Below, one piece after another: positions 17,099 to 25,375 of a stretch of DNA of 64,000 bases. Under the pieces are notes generated by a model. It made no database searches and was not told where the DNA came from. It saw nothing but the letters and a program-made list of their open reading frames with translations. Every line of letters begins with the position of its first letter. Position 1 is the stretch's first letter. Location: assembly GCA_003149555.1 (NCBI GenBank), contig QCWE01000001.1, forward strand, positions 956,546 through 1,020,545, given 5' to 3'. Both the position numbers and the translations under genes were made by a program. The stretch comes from Candidatus Aquiluna sp. XM-24bin5 (GTDB lineage Bacteria; Actinomycetota; Actinomycetia; Actinomycetales; Microbacteriaceae).

Positions 17099-19212
17099 TC
17101 TCTGACTCCAATAATCATCGGATCATGGAAAGTGCCCTTGAAGGCCTTTTCGCTAGCGCCACTCCTGTCTAGGTATGGCGTGATGCCACCTAGGTGGAAG
17201 GGCCAGGCCGCGCCCATGATCATGCAGAGATCGATGTCCTGAGGCGTTTGCACCACCTTCTCCTCAAGCATCAGTTTGACTTCCTTGGCTAGGCCAACCT
17301 GGACCGACTCAAAAATCTCACCAGCGGTTCTAGCTTTGGTTCCACCCGAGACAATCTCGACTGCCTTCTTGTCATATCCCTTGATCTTGCCCTTAGCATC
17401 ACGCTCCAAAAGCTTGCCGTAATCGGCGAGCTTATGAAGGTTCTCGCTGGCGTAGAAGCGCTCGCTATTGAAGGCATGCATGGAATCGAGCACATGTGCT
17501 CCAACCTTTAGCCCGACCAGTTCGAGCAAATCGAACGGGTTCATTGGCAAACCGAGCGGGGCGATTGCGGAGGCAACTTCCTCGAAGCTTGCGCCCTCAT
17601 CAACGGCTCGCATTGCCTCGCCTAGCAGGTAGCCAAGGAGGCGATTCACAACAAACCCTGCCGAGTCAGAGGTGATGACCGCGGTCTTCTTGAGGTTTTT
17701 AGCCAACTCCATTGCCGTGGCAACGGTCTCGTCCGAGCTCTTCTTTGCCCTCACAACCTCAACTAGCGGCATCACGGCTACTGGGTTGAAGAAGTGAAAG
17801 CCGACCAAGCGCTCAGGATGCTTGAGGCTCTTTGCCATGGCATCCACCGAGAGCGAAGAAGTGTTTGTTGCGAGGATGCACTCATCGCTGACAACCTCCT
17901 CGATCTTGGAGAAGACCTCCTGCTTGATCTTCAACTCCTCGAAAACTGCCTCGATGACCCAGTCGCAATCAGCAAAGGCCGCGTAATCCAAGGAGCCTGA
18001 GAGGTTACCCACGTAGCGGTTTCGGTTGTCCTGGCTAAGGCGGCCTTTTTCGACGAGTTTGTCTAGCTCCGTGGTGATGTATTCAATGCCTTTATCAATG
18101 CGCTCCTGCGAGACATCGGTGATGACTACTGGGACCTCAAGCCGGCGCAGGAACAGCAGTGCGAACTGTGAAGCCATAAGGCCGGCACCTAGGACTCCCA
18201 CCTTGCTGACTTTCCGGGCAAGGGTCTTGTCAGGAGCGCCACTTGGCTTCTTTGCGTGCTTTTGAACAAGGTTGAATGCGTAGATTGAGGCCCGGAACTG
18301 ATCCGATGCGATGAGCTCCTCAATTGCATCGTCCTCTCGCTTGAAAGCGGCTTCTTTGCTGCCGCTCTTTGCTGCCGCAATCAGGTCCAGCGCCATATAG
18401 GGAGAGAGCGGAACCTTGCCGAGCTTCTCCTCGACGGTTGAGCGGGCGATGGAAACCGCAGGTCCCCACATGGTGGCCTTCTCAACGGCTCCCGGCTCGT
18501 TCTTACGCTTGACCTTCTTGCCGCCGATTACCTCATCGGCCCAGGCAAGCGACTCCTCTAGGAACCTCGCGGAACCAAACATCTTGTCCGCAATGCCGAG
18601 CTCCAGGACTTCCTGGGGTTTCAGCATGCGATTTTGCTTTAGTGGGTTCTCAAGAATTACCTTCAACGAGTTACGAATGCCAATCAAATTGGGGAGTAGG
18701 TATGCCCCTCCCCAACCTGGGATTAAACCAATGAACACCTCAGGCAATGCGACTGCTGGTGCAGTCTCGTTTATGGTTCGGTAGTTGGCGTTCAGAGCGA
18801 TTTCCAGACCACCACCAAGAGCCAATCCGTTAATGAACACAAAGCTTGGCACTCCGAGCTCATCTAGCTTTCCCAGCGAATAGTGGCCAAGCTCCGCGAT
18901 GAGCCTGCCGATCTTGCGCTCCCTGATGTCTTGAACGTGGGAGAGGTCGGCCCCAGCTGCTAGGTAGTAAGGCTTGCCCGTTACAGCAACCCCGTGAATC
19001 TCCTTGTTTTTTGCCCGCTCCTTTAGCTCATCGAGCTTCTCGGCAAACTGCAGCAGGGTCTGAGGTCCCAGGGTGTTTGGCCTGGTGTGGTCCTTGCCGT
19101 TGTCCAGCGTAATCAGGGCAATGGTTCTGCCCGATGGCATTTTGACGTCGGATACGTAGGAGTGAGTTACGACCTCGTCGTCAGCTTCCAGAAGTGGTGC
19201 GTACTTATCCAT
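17095..19212 (-). CDS. fadB: Multifunctional enoyl-CoA hydratase / 3-hydroxyacyl-CoA dehydrogenase (FadB/FadJ type)
   Basis: 705 residues from ATG 19212 (MDKYAPLL); a longer frame begins inside the thiolase gene but has no ribosome site. The N-terminal crotonase domain (about 1-200) has GGGLEIALN and LPEVFIGLIPGWGG, with both catalytic Glu residues in place (Glu137, Glu158). The dehydrogenase half starts with the NAD-binding GAGLMAS at 342-348 and continues through two helical C-terminal domains. It hydrates trans-2-enoyl-CoA and oxidises the 3-hydroxyacyl-CoA product. It lies two bases after the thiolase stop and forms the fatty-acid beta-oxidation operon with the two genes upstream. Confidence 0.92.
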   Translation of the reverse strand: MDKYAPLLEADDEVVTHSYVSDVKMPSGRTIALITLDNGKDHTRPNTLGPQTLLQFAEKLDELKERAKNKEIHGVAVTGKPYYLAAGADLSHVQDIRERKIGRLIAELGHYSLGKLDELGVPSFVFINGLALGGGLEIALNANYRTINETAPAVALPEVFIGLIPGWGGAYLLPNLIGIRNSLKVILENPLKQNRMLKPQEVLELGIADKMFGSARFLEESLAWADEVIGGKKVKRKNEPGAVEKATMWGPAVSIARSTVEEKLGKVPLSPYMALDLIAAAKSGSKEAAFKREDDAIEELIASDQFRASIYAFNLVQKHAKKPSGAPDKTLARKVSKVGVLGAGLMASQFALLFLRRLEVPVVITDVSQERIDKGIEYITTELDKLVEKGRLSQDNRNRYVGNLSGSLDYAAFADCDWVIEAVFEELKIKQEVFSKIEEVVSDECILATNTSSLSVDAMAKSLKHPERLVGFHFFNPVAVMPLVEVVRAKKSSDETVATAMELAKNLKKTAVITSDSAGFVVNRLLGYLLGEAMRAVDEGASFEEVASAIAPLGLPMNPFDLLELVGLKVGAHVLDSMHAFNSERFYASENLHKLADYGKLLERDAKGKIKGYDKKAVEIVSGGTKARTAGEIFESVQVGLAKEVKLMLEEKVVQTPQDIDLCMIMGAAWPFHLGGITPYLDRSGASEKAFKGTFHDPMIIGVRD

Positions 19213-19214
19213 GA

Positions 19215-20402
19215 TTAGCCCTTGTAGTTTGAGTTTTCCCAGATGACAGTGCCGCCCATTCCCAGGCCAATGCACATCGTCGTCATTCCATAGCGAACCT
19301 CTGGGTTGTCTTCGAAGTGCCTTGCCAGCTGGTTCATCAGCCTGACACCCGACGAGGCTAGGGGGTGGCCCATGGCAATTGCGCCGCCCCAGGGGTTCAC
19401 CCTTGGGTCATCATCTGAAATACCGAAGTGATCCAGGAAGCTCAGCACCTGGATCGCAAATGCCTCGTTGATCTCAATAAGACCTATGTCTTCAATCTTG
19501 AGACCGGCCTTCTCGAGAGCCTTCTCTGTTGCCGGTATCGGGCCGATGCCCATGATCTCCGGCTCAACACCCGCAAAAGCAAAGCTGAGCATCTTCATCT
19601 TTGGCTTTAGTCCGTGCTTCCTGACAGCCGCCTCGCCTGCGATCAGCGACATGGTTGCTCCATCGGTCAAAGGCGAGGCATTTCCTGCCGTCACCTTGCC
19701 ATGGGGCCTGAATGGTGTCTTTAGATCTTTCATGCCCTCAACTGTTGAGTCTGGCCTGAGCAGCTCGTCGGTTGTGACCAGGCTCCAACCCTCATCGCTA
19801 GCCGCGGAGACTGGGATTAGATCCTTTTGAATTTTGCCCTCTTCGTAGGCTTTTGCGGCTTTCTTTTGACTGCCGACGGCGAACGCATCTGAACGCTCTT
19901 TGGTCAGGTGGGGGAAGCGGTCGTGAATCTTCTCGGCGGTGTTGCCCATGTTCATCGCGCTTGGGTCAACTAGCTTCTCGGCAAGGAATCTTGGGTTGGG
20001 ATCTGCGCCCTCACCCATGGGGTGGTGGCCCATGTGCTCAACGCCACCCGCGAGTGCGATGTCGTAGGCTCCAATCCCGATCGCGCTTCCGGTTGTGGTG
20101 ACAGAGGTCATTGCCCCCGCACACCACCTATCAATCGAGTATCCGGGGACTGACAGCGGAAGACCAGCGAGGATGCTTGCGGAACGACCAATCTGAAGCC
20201 CCTGATCGCCATACTGAGTGGCAGCAGCAATTGCTACGTCATCGATTGACTCTTTCGGCAGGTCGGGGTGGCGCTCGAGAAGTCCGATGATGGTCTTGAC
20301 CACCAGGTCATCAGCGCGAGTCTTCCAGTAGACACCCTTTTCTCCGGCCTTGCCGAATGGGGTTCTGACCCCGTCAATGAAGTAGACATCTTGGCTTTGC
20401 AT
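19215..20402 (-). CDS. fadA: Acetyl-CoA C-acyltransferase (3-ketoacyl-CoA thiolase)
   Basis: 395-residue thiolase that cleaves 3-ketoacyl-CoA to acetyl-CoA and a shortened acyl-CoA. The nucleophile Cys94 is in DRWCAGAMTS, the catalytic His346 in AMGHPLASSG, and the second catalytic Cys377 in TMCIGLGMGG. The order oxidase/dehydrogenase, thiolase, hydratase-dehydrogenase is a complete fatty-acid beta-oxidation module. It overlaps the upstream acyl-CoA dehydrogenase stop by one base and is followed two bases later by the fadB gene. Confidence 0.93.
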   Translation of the reverse strand: MQSQDVYFIDGVRTPFGKAGEKGVYWKTRADDLVVKTIIGLLERHPDLPKESIDDVAIAAATQYGDQGLQIGRSASILAGLPLSVPGYSIDRWCAGAMTSVTTTGSAIGIGAYDIALAGGVEHMGHHPMGEGADPNPRFLAEKLVDPSAMNMGNTAEKIHDRFPHLTKERSDAFAVGSQKKAAKAYEEGKIQKDLIPVSAASDEGWSLVTTDELLRPDSTVEGMKDLKTPFRPHGKVTAGNASPLTDGATMSLIAGEAAVRKHGLKPKMKMLSFAFAGVEPEIMGIGPIPATEKALEKAGLKIEDIGLIEINEAFAIQVLSFLDHFGISDDDPRVNPWGGAIAMGHPLASSGVRLMNQLARHFEDNPEVRYGMTTMCIGLGMGGTVIWENSNYKG

Positions 20403-22363
20403 TAGTTCCTCACTAGGTTTTTGCGGCTTGCCTGCCTAGCGGCCTCATCGCGGGCAAGGGTTGTTCTAACAAGCTCTGGTGATAGCTCAAAAGCATCGAC
20501 CAGGCTCTCGACATGGGGCCTCAGCCTTGGCAGCAATCTCGTATCGATATATTCGGTAATTGCCTCAGCCCTGCCGCCCGAAAGCCGGCCATTGATTAGG
20601 TACCAATCCAGATTGTCTTCCAGGAGGGTAAAGCCATAGAGGTCTCTGAGCCAGGTCAGGATCTTGAGCGAGTCTTCGTCCTCTATGGTCTTTAGGGCAG
20701 AGGTGAACGCCTCCCACATAATCAGTTCCGCGTGCGCTTTAGCCGCCTTGATCAGGTCATTCTGATAGCGGTTAAAGAGCTCCGCCTGCTTAGCCTTGTC
20801 GCTGCCTGCTGCCTTGAGCTTGTTTGCAATTGAGGCAACCATGGTGTGGACGCGGTCGGTGAGTAGCTGGTGCTGGTGCTCCTCCTCTTTTACATAGCCA
20901 ACCGAGCGAGCGGTGGAACCGAAGTCGACGATGTTCTGAGCCAGACCCCGCAGGCCGCCGCGGTTGATTGTCGCCTCGCCAAACTGTCCCGCGACATACT
21001 GCGCGAGAGTTCCGAAGTCTGGCGACTTGAAGGCTTTGGCGTAGTCGGCAAGAAGGCGCTTGGCGACAAGCTGCAGCATGACGTTGTTGTCGCCTTCGAA
21101 AGTGACATAGACATCTAGGTCGGCCCTGAGCCCGGTGAGCCTGTGCTCATCCATGAACCCCTGACCACCACATGCCTCGCGGCACTCCTGCACGGTGGTA
21201 AGCGAATACCAAGAGCTCAGGGCTTTGGCTGCAGCCGAGACAGTCTCGAGATCGGAACGGGACTCGTCGGTGTCATTTTGACCCGTGAATACCGCGTGAT
21301 ACTGGTTCAGCATCTCCTGATGAGTGAAGATCTGGGCGTAGGTGCGAGCAATAAGAGGGATGAGCCTGCGTTGGTGACGACCGTAATCCATCAATGTCGT
21401 TTCTTCGCCCTCGGCTCCGGGGAACTGCTTACGGGCAAGCGAATACCTCACGGCAATATCTAGAGCTAGCTTCTGAGCGTTGGTCACGGCTCCGGTGAGT
21501 GAGACCCTTCCCTGAACCAAGGCGCCCAGCTGGGTGAAGAATCTTCTGCCCCTGTTCTCAATGCTTGAGGTGTAGGTGCCATCTGGCATTACATCTGCGT
21601 AGCGGTTTAGAAGGTTGGTCCTGGGAATTCTCACCTGATTGAAGTGCAGTCGGCCATTGTCGATGCCGTTGAGGCCGCCCTTGAGACCGTCATCCTCTGC
21701 TCCCACTCCAGGCAAGAGTCTTCCTCGCTTGCGAAGTGGGACATAGAAGGCGTGAACACCTTGGTTCTCGCCTTCGGTGTAAAGCTGCGCGAAAACTACG
21801 GCCGCCTCGCCATGGAGTGCCGCATTTCCGATGTAGTCCTTATAGCTGTGGCGGTCTGGCGTGTGAATTACAAACTCTTCGCTGGCTGGGTCATAGGTAG
21901 CGGTCGTTCCAATAGATGCAACGTCTGAGCCGTGCCCGGTCTCGGTCATTGCGAAGCAGCCAGGGGTGTCTAGCCTCGTGACAGCAGGTAGGAAGGTTTT
22001 GTGGTGGTGCTCGGTGCCCAGATTGAGAATTGCCGATCCAAACAGTCCCCACTGGACACCGAATTTTATTTGCAGTGAAGCATCTCCCAGGATCAACTCC
22101 TCGAAACTCGAAAGGGAGCCGCCTGGATTGCGCTGACCGCCCAGCTCCTCTGGGAAGCCGTATTGTGTTGCTCCCTCTTTGACCAGAGTCTTTAGTGCTT
22201 TCAAGGTCCAGTCGCGGTGCTTGTCCATTGCTGCGCCGCTCGGCTTGAAAAGTTCCTTTTCGACTATGACGCTGCGGGTGTGGCGGCGGATTTCAGCCCA
22301 CCTGCCTAGGATCTTCTCTCCTACTTCGGCAACGTCTAATTGAATGTCTTCGTTGAGATTCAT
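20402..22363 (-). CDS. Acyl-CoA dehydrogenase/oxidase family protein
   Basis: 653 residues, far longer than ordinary acyl-CoA dehydrogenases (about 380) and like acyl-CoA oxidases. FAD-binding core motifs are visible: CFAMTETGHGSDVASIGT and, further on, ECREACGGQGFMDEHRL. An additional C-terminal helical domain follows from about residue 450. It makes the first oxidation of acyl-CoA to trans-2-enoyl-CoA. Whether electrons go to oxygen (oxidase) or an electron-transfer flavoprotein cannot be decided by eye. ATG 22363 is chosen because GGAGGA lies seven bases upstream. First gene of the three-gene beta-oxidation operon. Confidence 0.87.
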   Translation of the reverse strand: MNLNEDIQLDVAEVGEKILGRWAEIRRHTRSVIVEKELFKPSGAAMDKHRDWTLKALKTLVKEGATQYGFPEELGGQRNPGGSLSSFEELILGDASLQIKFGVQWGLFGSAILNLGTEHHHKTFLPAVTRLDTPGCFAMTETGHGSDVASIGTTATYDPASEEFVIHTPDRHSYKDYIGNAALHGEAAVVFAQLYTEGENQGVHAFYVPLRKRGRLLPGVGAEDDGLKGGLNGIDNGRLHFNQVRIPRTNLLNRYADVMPDGTYTSSIENRGRRFFTQLGALVQGRVSLTGAVTNAQKLALDIAVRYSLARKQFPGAEGEETTLMDYGRHQRRLIPLIARTYAQIFTHQEMLNQYHAVFTGQNDTDESRSDLETVSAAAKALSSWYSLTTVQECREACGGQGFMDEHRLTGLRADLDVYVTFEGDNNVMLQLVAKRLLADYAKAFKSPDFGTLAQYVAGQFGEATINRGGLRGLAQNIVDFGSTARSVGYVKEEEHQHQLLTDRVHTMVASIANKLKAAGSDKAKQAELFNRYQNDLIKAAKAHAELIMWEAFTSALKTIEDEDSLKILTWLRDLYGFTLLEDNLDWYLINGRLSGGRAEAITEYIDTRLLPRLRPHVESLVDAFELSPELVRTTLARDEAARQASRKNLVRN

Positions 22364-22518
22364 TTCTGTCCTCCGACAGATAGTCAACCCCTGAAAACTA
22401 AGGACTCAAAGGGGGTGTCGGAAAATTCGTGAGAGCTCACAAACAGGCGTTGGGACGGCGCTATTGGTGTTGTATGAAAGCTACAAATTGTCTTTGTGAT
22501 TTTAGATGGATTATCTAA

Positions 22519-23292
22519 TCAATCACCTTTGAACTTTGCTTGCTTCTTAGTGACAAAAGCCTTCATTCCCCGCTTTACGTCTTTGGTTCCCATGAGTTTT
22601 GCGAGCCTTGGGAAGAGGTTTGCCTTCTCTGCCTCTTTGTCCGATGCTCTCGCAGATTCCAAGGTTGCCTGGACCGCCAGCGGTGCCTGCTCGGCTATCC
22701 GCTCGGCTAGTTCGATGGCCCGATCGAGTTCTTGTCCTGGTTCAACAATTTCGTTAATCATGTTCATTGCCAGCGCCTCTTCCGCCCCCCACCTATCGCC
22801 AGTGAGTAGATAGCGCATGGCGCGAGCGTGACCGGCGACCTGAGGTAGCCTTATTGTTCCCCCGCCAAATGGCAGAATCGCTCGAGACACCTCTAGCTGA
22901 CCAAACTTTGAATCGCTTGCGGCAATAACCACATCGCTCGCCAGGGCCAGCTCGACCCCGAGGGTGTAGCAGGTGCCACGTGTTGCCATCACCACCGGCT
23001 TACTTACCTGCTTTGTGGAAATGCCCCAGGGATCCAGTCCGCCCTCGGGAACCATTTGTAGCTTGCCCTTTTGCATCTTTGGTCCAACATCAAAGAGATC
23101 TAGGCCCGCGGTGAAGTGATCTCCGTGGGCGAAGACAACCCCAACGCGAAGGTCTTTGTTTCTGTCCAGCTCACCATAGGCAAGGGAGAGTTGGTGCAAA
23201 AGCTCTTCGTCAGCCGCATTCATCTTTTCGGCACGATTGAAGCCGATTAGGAAAACGTGGCCGCGCTGCTCAGTGGTTATTTTCTGTGACAC
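22519..23292 (-). CDS. Enoyl-CoA hydratase/isomerase (crotonase family)
   Basis: 257 residues from GTG 23292 (VSQKITTEQRG), where similarity to crotonases begins; a longer frame reaches back into the preceding gene and is rejected. Crotonase features: FAHGDHFTAGLDLFDV (CoA/oxyanion region) and TRGTCYTLGVELALASDVVIAA. The first position used by hydratase Glu is Glu in VELALA, while the second catalytic position falls in LEVSRAILPFGGGT, where a Glu is present one step earlier than usual, so activity may be hydratase or isomerase. Next to the beta-oxidation operon; it starts 10 bases after the HicB-like gene. Confidence 0.82.
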   Translation of the reverse strand: MSQKITTEQRGHVFLIGFNRAEKMNAADEELLHQLSLAYGELDRNKDLRVGVVFAHGDHFTAGLDLFDVGPKMQKGKLQMVPEGGLDPWGISTKQVSKPVVMATRGTCYTLGVELALASDVVIAASDSKFGQLEVSRAILPFGGGTIRLPQVAGHARAMRYLLTGDRWGAEEALAMNMINEIVEPGQELDRAIELAERIAEQAPLAVQATLESARASDKEAEKANLFPRLAKLMGTKDVKRGMKAFVTKKQAKFKGD

Positions 23293-23302
23293 GACAATGA
23301 GG

Positions 23303-23677
23303 CTAAACGCTCTCGGTGAGCTGCGCCACCCGCTGCGGCGAGATTTGTAGCAAAACTCCAATGTCGCGCATGCTCAGCCCCTCGGACCTGAGTCTTGCGA
23401 CAATCTCTCGAATCTCCCTAGATGCCTGCTCTTGCAGGCGTCGTGATTCAAGCATTTTTTCCTGGGCAGCCTCGAGGTCACAAACAATGCCCGGCATAGA
23501 CGTTTCGATCTTCACGATGATGTCGCAGCGCTCTACACCCTGATTTTCATGCACGAGGTCCTTGATTTGCTCGGTCGCACTGTCGAGTCGCTTGGACGAG
23601 ATGATTAGGTCACCCAGCTCCGGGACACGGACTTCCCAAAGTCCCGCCTTGCGTTCACACTCCGCTGAGATCTCCAT
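23303..23677 (-). CDS. HicB-like protein with C-terminal helix-turn-helix (orphan)
   Basis: 124 residues. The N-terminal half (about 1-55; CERKAGLWEVRVPEL and following) has the partially degraded RNase-H-like fold pattern of HicB antitoxins; the middle is a charged helix, and the C-terminus has a helix-turn-helix (SMRDIGVLLQISPQRVAQL). No HicA-like toxin of about 60 residues is found beside it; the next gene is a crotonase. Such stand-alone HicB-like proteins are known in Actinobacteria and their role is unclear. ATG 23677 is supported by a -10-like TATCCT (23690-23685) seven bases upstream, implying a leaderless mRNA. Confidence 0.65.
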   Translation of the reverse strand: MEISAECERKAGLWEVRVPELGDLIISSKRLDSATEQIKDLVHENQGVERCDIIVKIETSMPGIVCDLEAAQEKMLESRRLQEQASREIREIVARLRSEGLSMRDIGVLLQISPQRVAQLTESV

Positions 23678-23769
23678 GACTCCAAGGATAGATGAGTAGC
23701 CGGCCAAACTGGAGAAAATTGTCTAGATGCCCTTGACTGAAACATGTGGTATTTATACGAAATGATTTT

Positions 23770-23787
23770 CTAGAATTATCTTTCTAG
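23770..23787. promoter_or_regulatory. Inverted repeat before the small winged-helix gene
   Basis: CTAGAA-N6-TTCTAG sits in an AT-rich stretch 36 bases before the winged-helix gene, between it and the divergent HicB-like gene. TAGAAT (23771-23776) inside it looks like a -10 box. It is a candidate operator for the downstream regulator; this is inferred only from symmetry and position. Confidence 0.35.
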
Positions 23788-23823
23788 TGTATGTTTGGCT
23801 GGAACCTTGAAGTTAGGTAGCAA

Positions 23824-24105
23824 ATGACCGACTGGACCTTCATCTCTCACCATGGGCACGTGCTGCTGGCAATCAGCCGTAATCCAGACGTGAAAATAGA
23901 CGAGCTTTCAGAAATAACCGGTGTCACAACAAGATCTATCGTGAACATCCTCAAAGACCTTGAGGTCGGGGGTTACCTGACAAAGACCAAATCTGGCCGA
24001 AACAACCACTACGAAATAAACCTCCAATCAAAACTGCGCCACACCACAAGCTCGAACCGGACCGTCGGCGATCTGGTTAGCTCACTCGGAAGCGTAGGTG
24101 TCTAG
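23824..24105 (+). CDS. Small winged-helix regulator of the bicarbonate transporter unit
   Basis: 93 residues, almost entirely one winged helix-turn-helix of the MarR/ArsR-like type: HVLLAISRNPDVKIDELSEITGVTTRSIVNILKDLEVGGYLTKTKSGRNNHYEI. There is no effector domain, only a polar tail of about 25 residues, so a signal must enter through the DNA-binding domain itself or a partner. Its stop TAG overlaps the GTG start of sbtA by one base, giving tight translational coupling. This arrangement suggests it controls sbtA-sbtB and possibly itself through the repeat at 23770-23787. AGG lies about eight bases before the ATG. Confidence 0.75.
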   Translation: MTDWTFISHHGHVLLAISRNPDVKIDELSEITGVTTRSIVNILKDLEVGGYLTKTKSGRNNHYEINLQSKLRHTTSSNRTVGDLVSSLGSVGV

Positions 24106-25076
24106 TGGGTGGTCTAGAAATTGCTCTTGCAAATCTGACCTCGGCCCCGGTTCTGGCTTTTGTTTTGGGGATTTTGGCCACGGTCGTGCGGTCTGATTTG
24201 CGACTTCCGGATGCGGTTTATCAGACGCTTTCGATATACCTCCTTCTCGGAATTGGAATCAAAGGTGGGGTGGCGCTGAGTCAATCAAGCGTTCAGGAGG
24301 TAGCGCTTCCCCTGCTCGGGGCTCTGGTTCTGGGGGCGGTAGTCCCTGCAATTGCTTTCTTTGCACTTGCTGCACTAACCAAACTCGATGCCATCAACCG
24401 AGGAGCCCTCGCGGCGCACTATGGCTCAACGTCTCTTGTCACCTTCACGGCGGGGCTTTTGTTTTTGGACTCGCTCCAGCTCTACGTCGAGGGCTATGTG
24501 AACACTCTGCTTGCGGTGTTAGAGATCCCTGGCATCATCATTGGTCTAGCCCTTGCGGCTCGAGGACTCAAGCGCGAGGTCAGCTGGGGCGAGTCCATGC
24601 GAGAGGTCCTGACCGGTAAATCGATTCTGCTGCTAGTTGGTGGAGTCTTGATGGGTGTCGCCATGGGGGTTGGGGGCTACTCCCAGATCGAGTTCTTCTT
24701 CGGAGCTTTATTCCCAGGCGTTCTGACACTGTTCTTGCTCGAGCTCGGAATCGTTGCAGGAAAGCGCATCAAGGACATCCGCCAGGGAGGTTTAGGCCTG
24801 GTGATCTTCGCTATCCTCTTTCCGCTCTTATCGGGTTCGCTTGGGGTAATCACAGGACACCTTTCAGGGATGAGCGTGGGTGGTAGTGCTGCTCTGGGAG
24901 TTATCGCCGCCAGCTCCTCCTACATCGCAGCCCCTGCTGCTGTAAGGCTCGCACTTCCCGAGGCCTCACCAGGCATTTATCTCTCTGCCTCCCTTGGCAT
25001 TACATTTCCGTTCAACCTAACGCTGGGAATTCCTGCAATGCTTGCTATCAGTCAATTTCTGGAGGGGGTCATCTGA
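24105..25076 (+). CDS. sbtA: Sodium-dependent bicarbonate transporter SbtA
   Basis: 323-residue membrane protein with about ten hydrophobic segments in two similar halves. Family marks of SbtA are visible: YLLLGIGIKGGVALS in the third segment, AAHYGSTSLVTFTAG in the core of the first half, and GVIAASSSYIAAPAAVRLALPEASP in the second. SbtA is a Na+/HCO3- symporter best known from the cyanobacterial carbon-concentrating mechanism. In a non-photosynthetic actinobacterium it would supply bicarbonate for carboxylases (anaplerosis, fatty-acid and nucleotide synthesis); that is inference. Downstream sbtB overlaps by one base. Confidence 0.88.
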   Translation: MGGLEIALANLTSAPVLAFVLGILATVVRSDLRLPDAVYQTLSIYLLLGIGIKGGVALSQSSVQEVALPLLGALVLGAVVPAIAFFALAALTKLDAINRGALAAHYGSTSLVTFTAGLLFLDSLQLYVEGYVNTLLAVLEIPGIIIGLALAARGLKREVSWGESMREVLTGKSILLLVGGVLMGVAMGVGGYSQIEFFFGALFPGVLTLFLLELGIVAGKRIKDIRQGGLGLVIFAILFPLLSGSLGVITGHLSGMSVGGSAALGVIAASSSYIAAPAAVRLALPEASPGIYLSASLGITFPFNLTLGIPAMLAISQFLEGVI

Positions 25077-25375
25077 TGATCATGAAACAGCGCAAGCTCG
25101 TGACCATTGTCATTGAAGCCGCCCTTGCAAGAAGGCTTGAGGGGGATCTGCGAGCGTGTGGCGCAAAGGGCTTCACCTCAACTCTCGCCCATGGCACCGG
25201 CCCTCGGGACCAGCGGGCCTCGGACGTTGACGGTGGGAACGTGAGGGTTGAATCGGTGGTCAGCAATGATGTTCTCGAGGTTATTCTCGAAAAACTTGAG
25301 AAGGACTATTTCCCCTTCTACGCACTCAGCTGCTGGGTGAGCCAGGTTGAGGTCGTTCGAGACGAACGCTACTGA
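25076..25375 (+). CDS. sbtB: SbtB-like PII-family protein
   Basis: 99 residues with the ferredoxin-like PII pattern: strand KLVTIVIEAALARRLEGDLRACGAKGFTS, a short T-loop region with GTGPRDQRASDVDGG, then strand NVRVESVVS and helix VLEVILEKL. Cyanobacterial SbtB binds adenyl nucleotides including cAMP and inhibits SbtA; the same role is inferred from the one-base overlap with sbtA. It ends shortly after the last strand and lacks the cysteine-pair C-terminal loop (CGPxGC type) found in many cyanobacterial SbtB proteins. ATG 25076 or ATG 25082 could be the start. The stop overlaps the convergent small membrane protein gene. Confidence 0.85.
   Translation: MIMKQRKLVTIVIEAALARRLEGDLRACGAKGFTSTLAHGTGPRDQRASDVDGGNVRVESVVSNDVLEVILEKLEKDYFPFYALSCWVSQVEVVRDERY

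Noticed and set aside
22519..23677. Toxin-antitoxin pair
   Set aside because: The HicB-like gene has no HicA partner; the adjacent gene encodes a crotonase.
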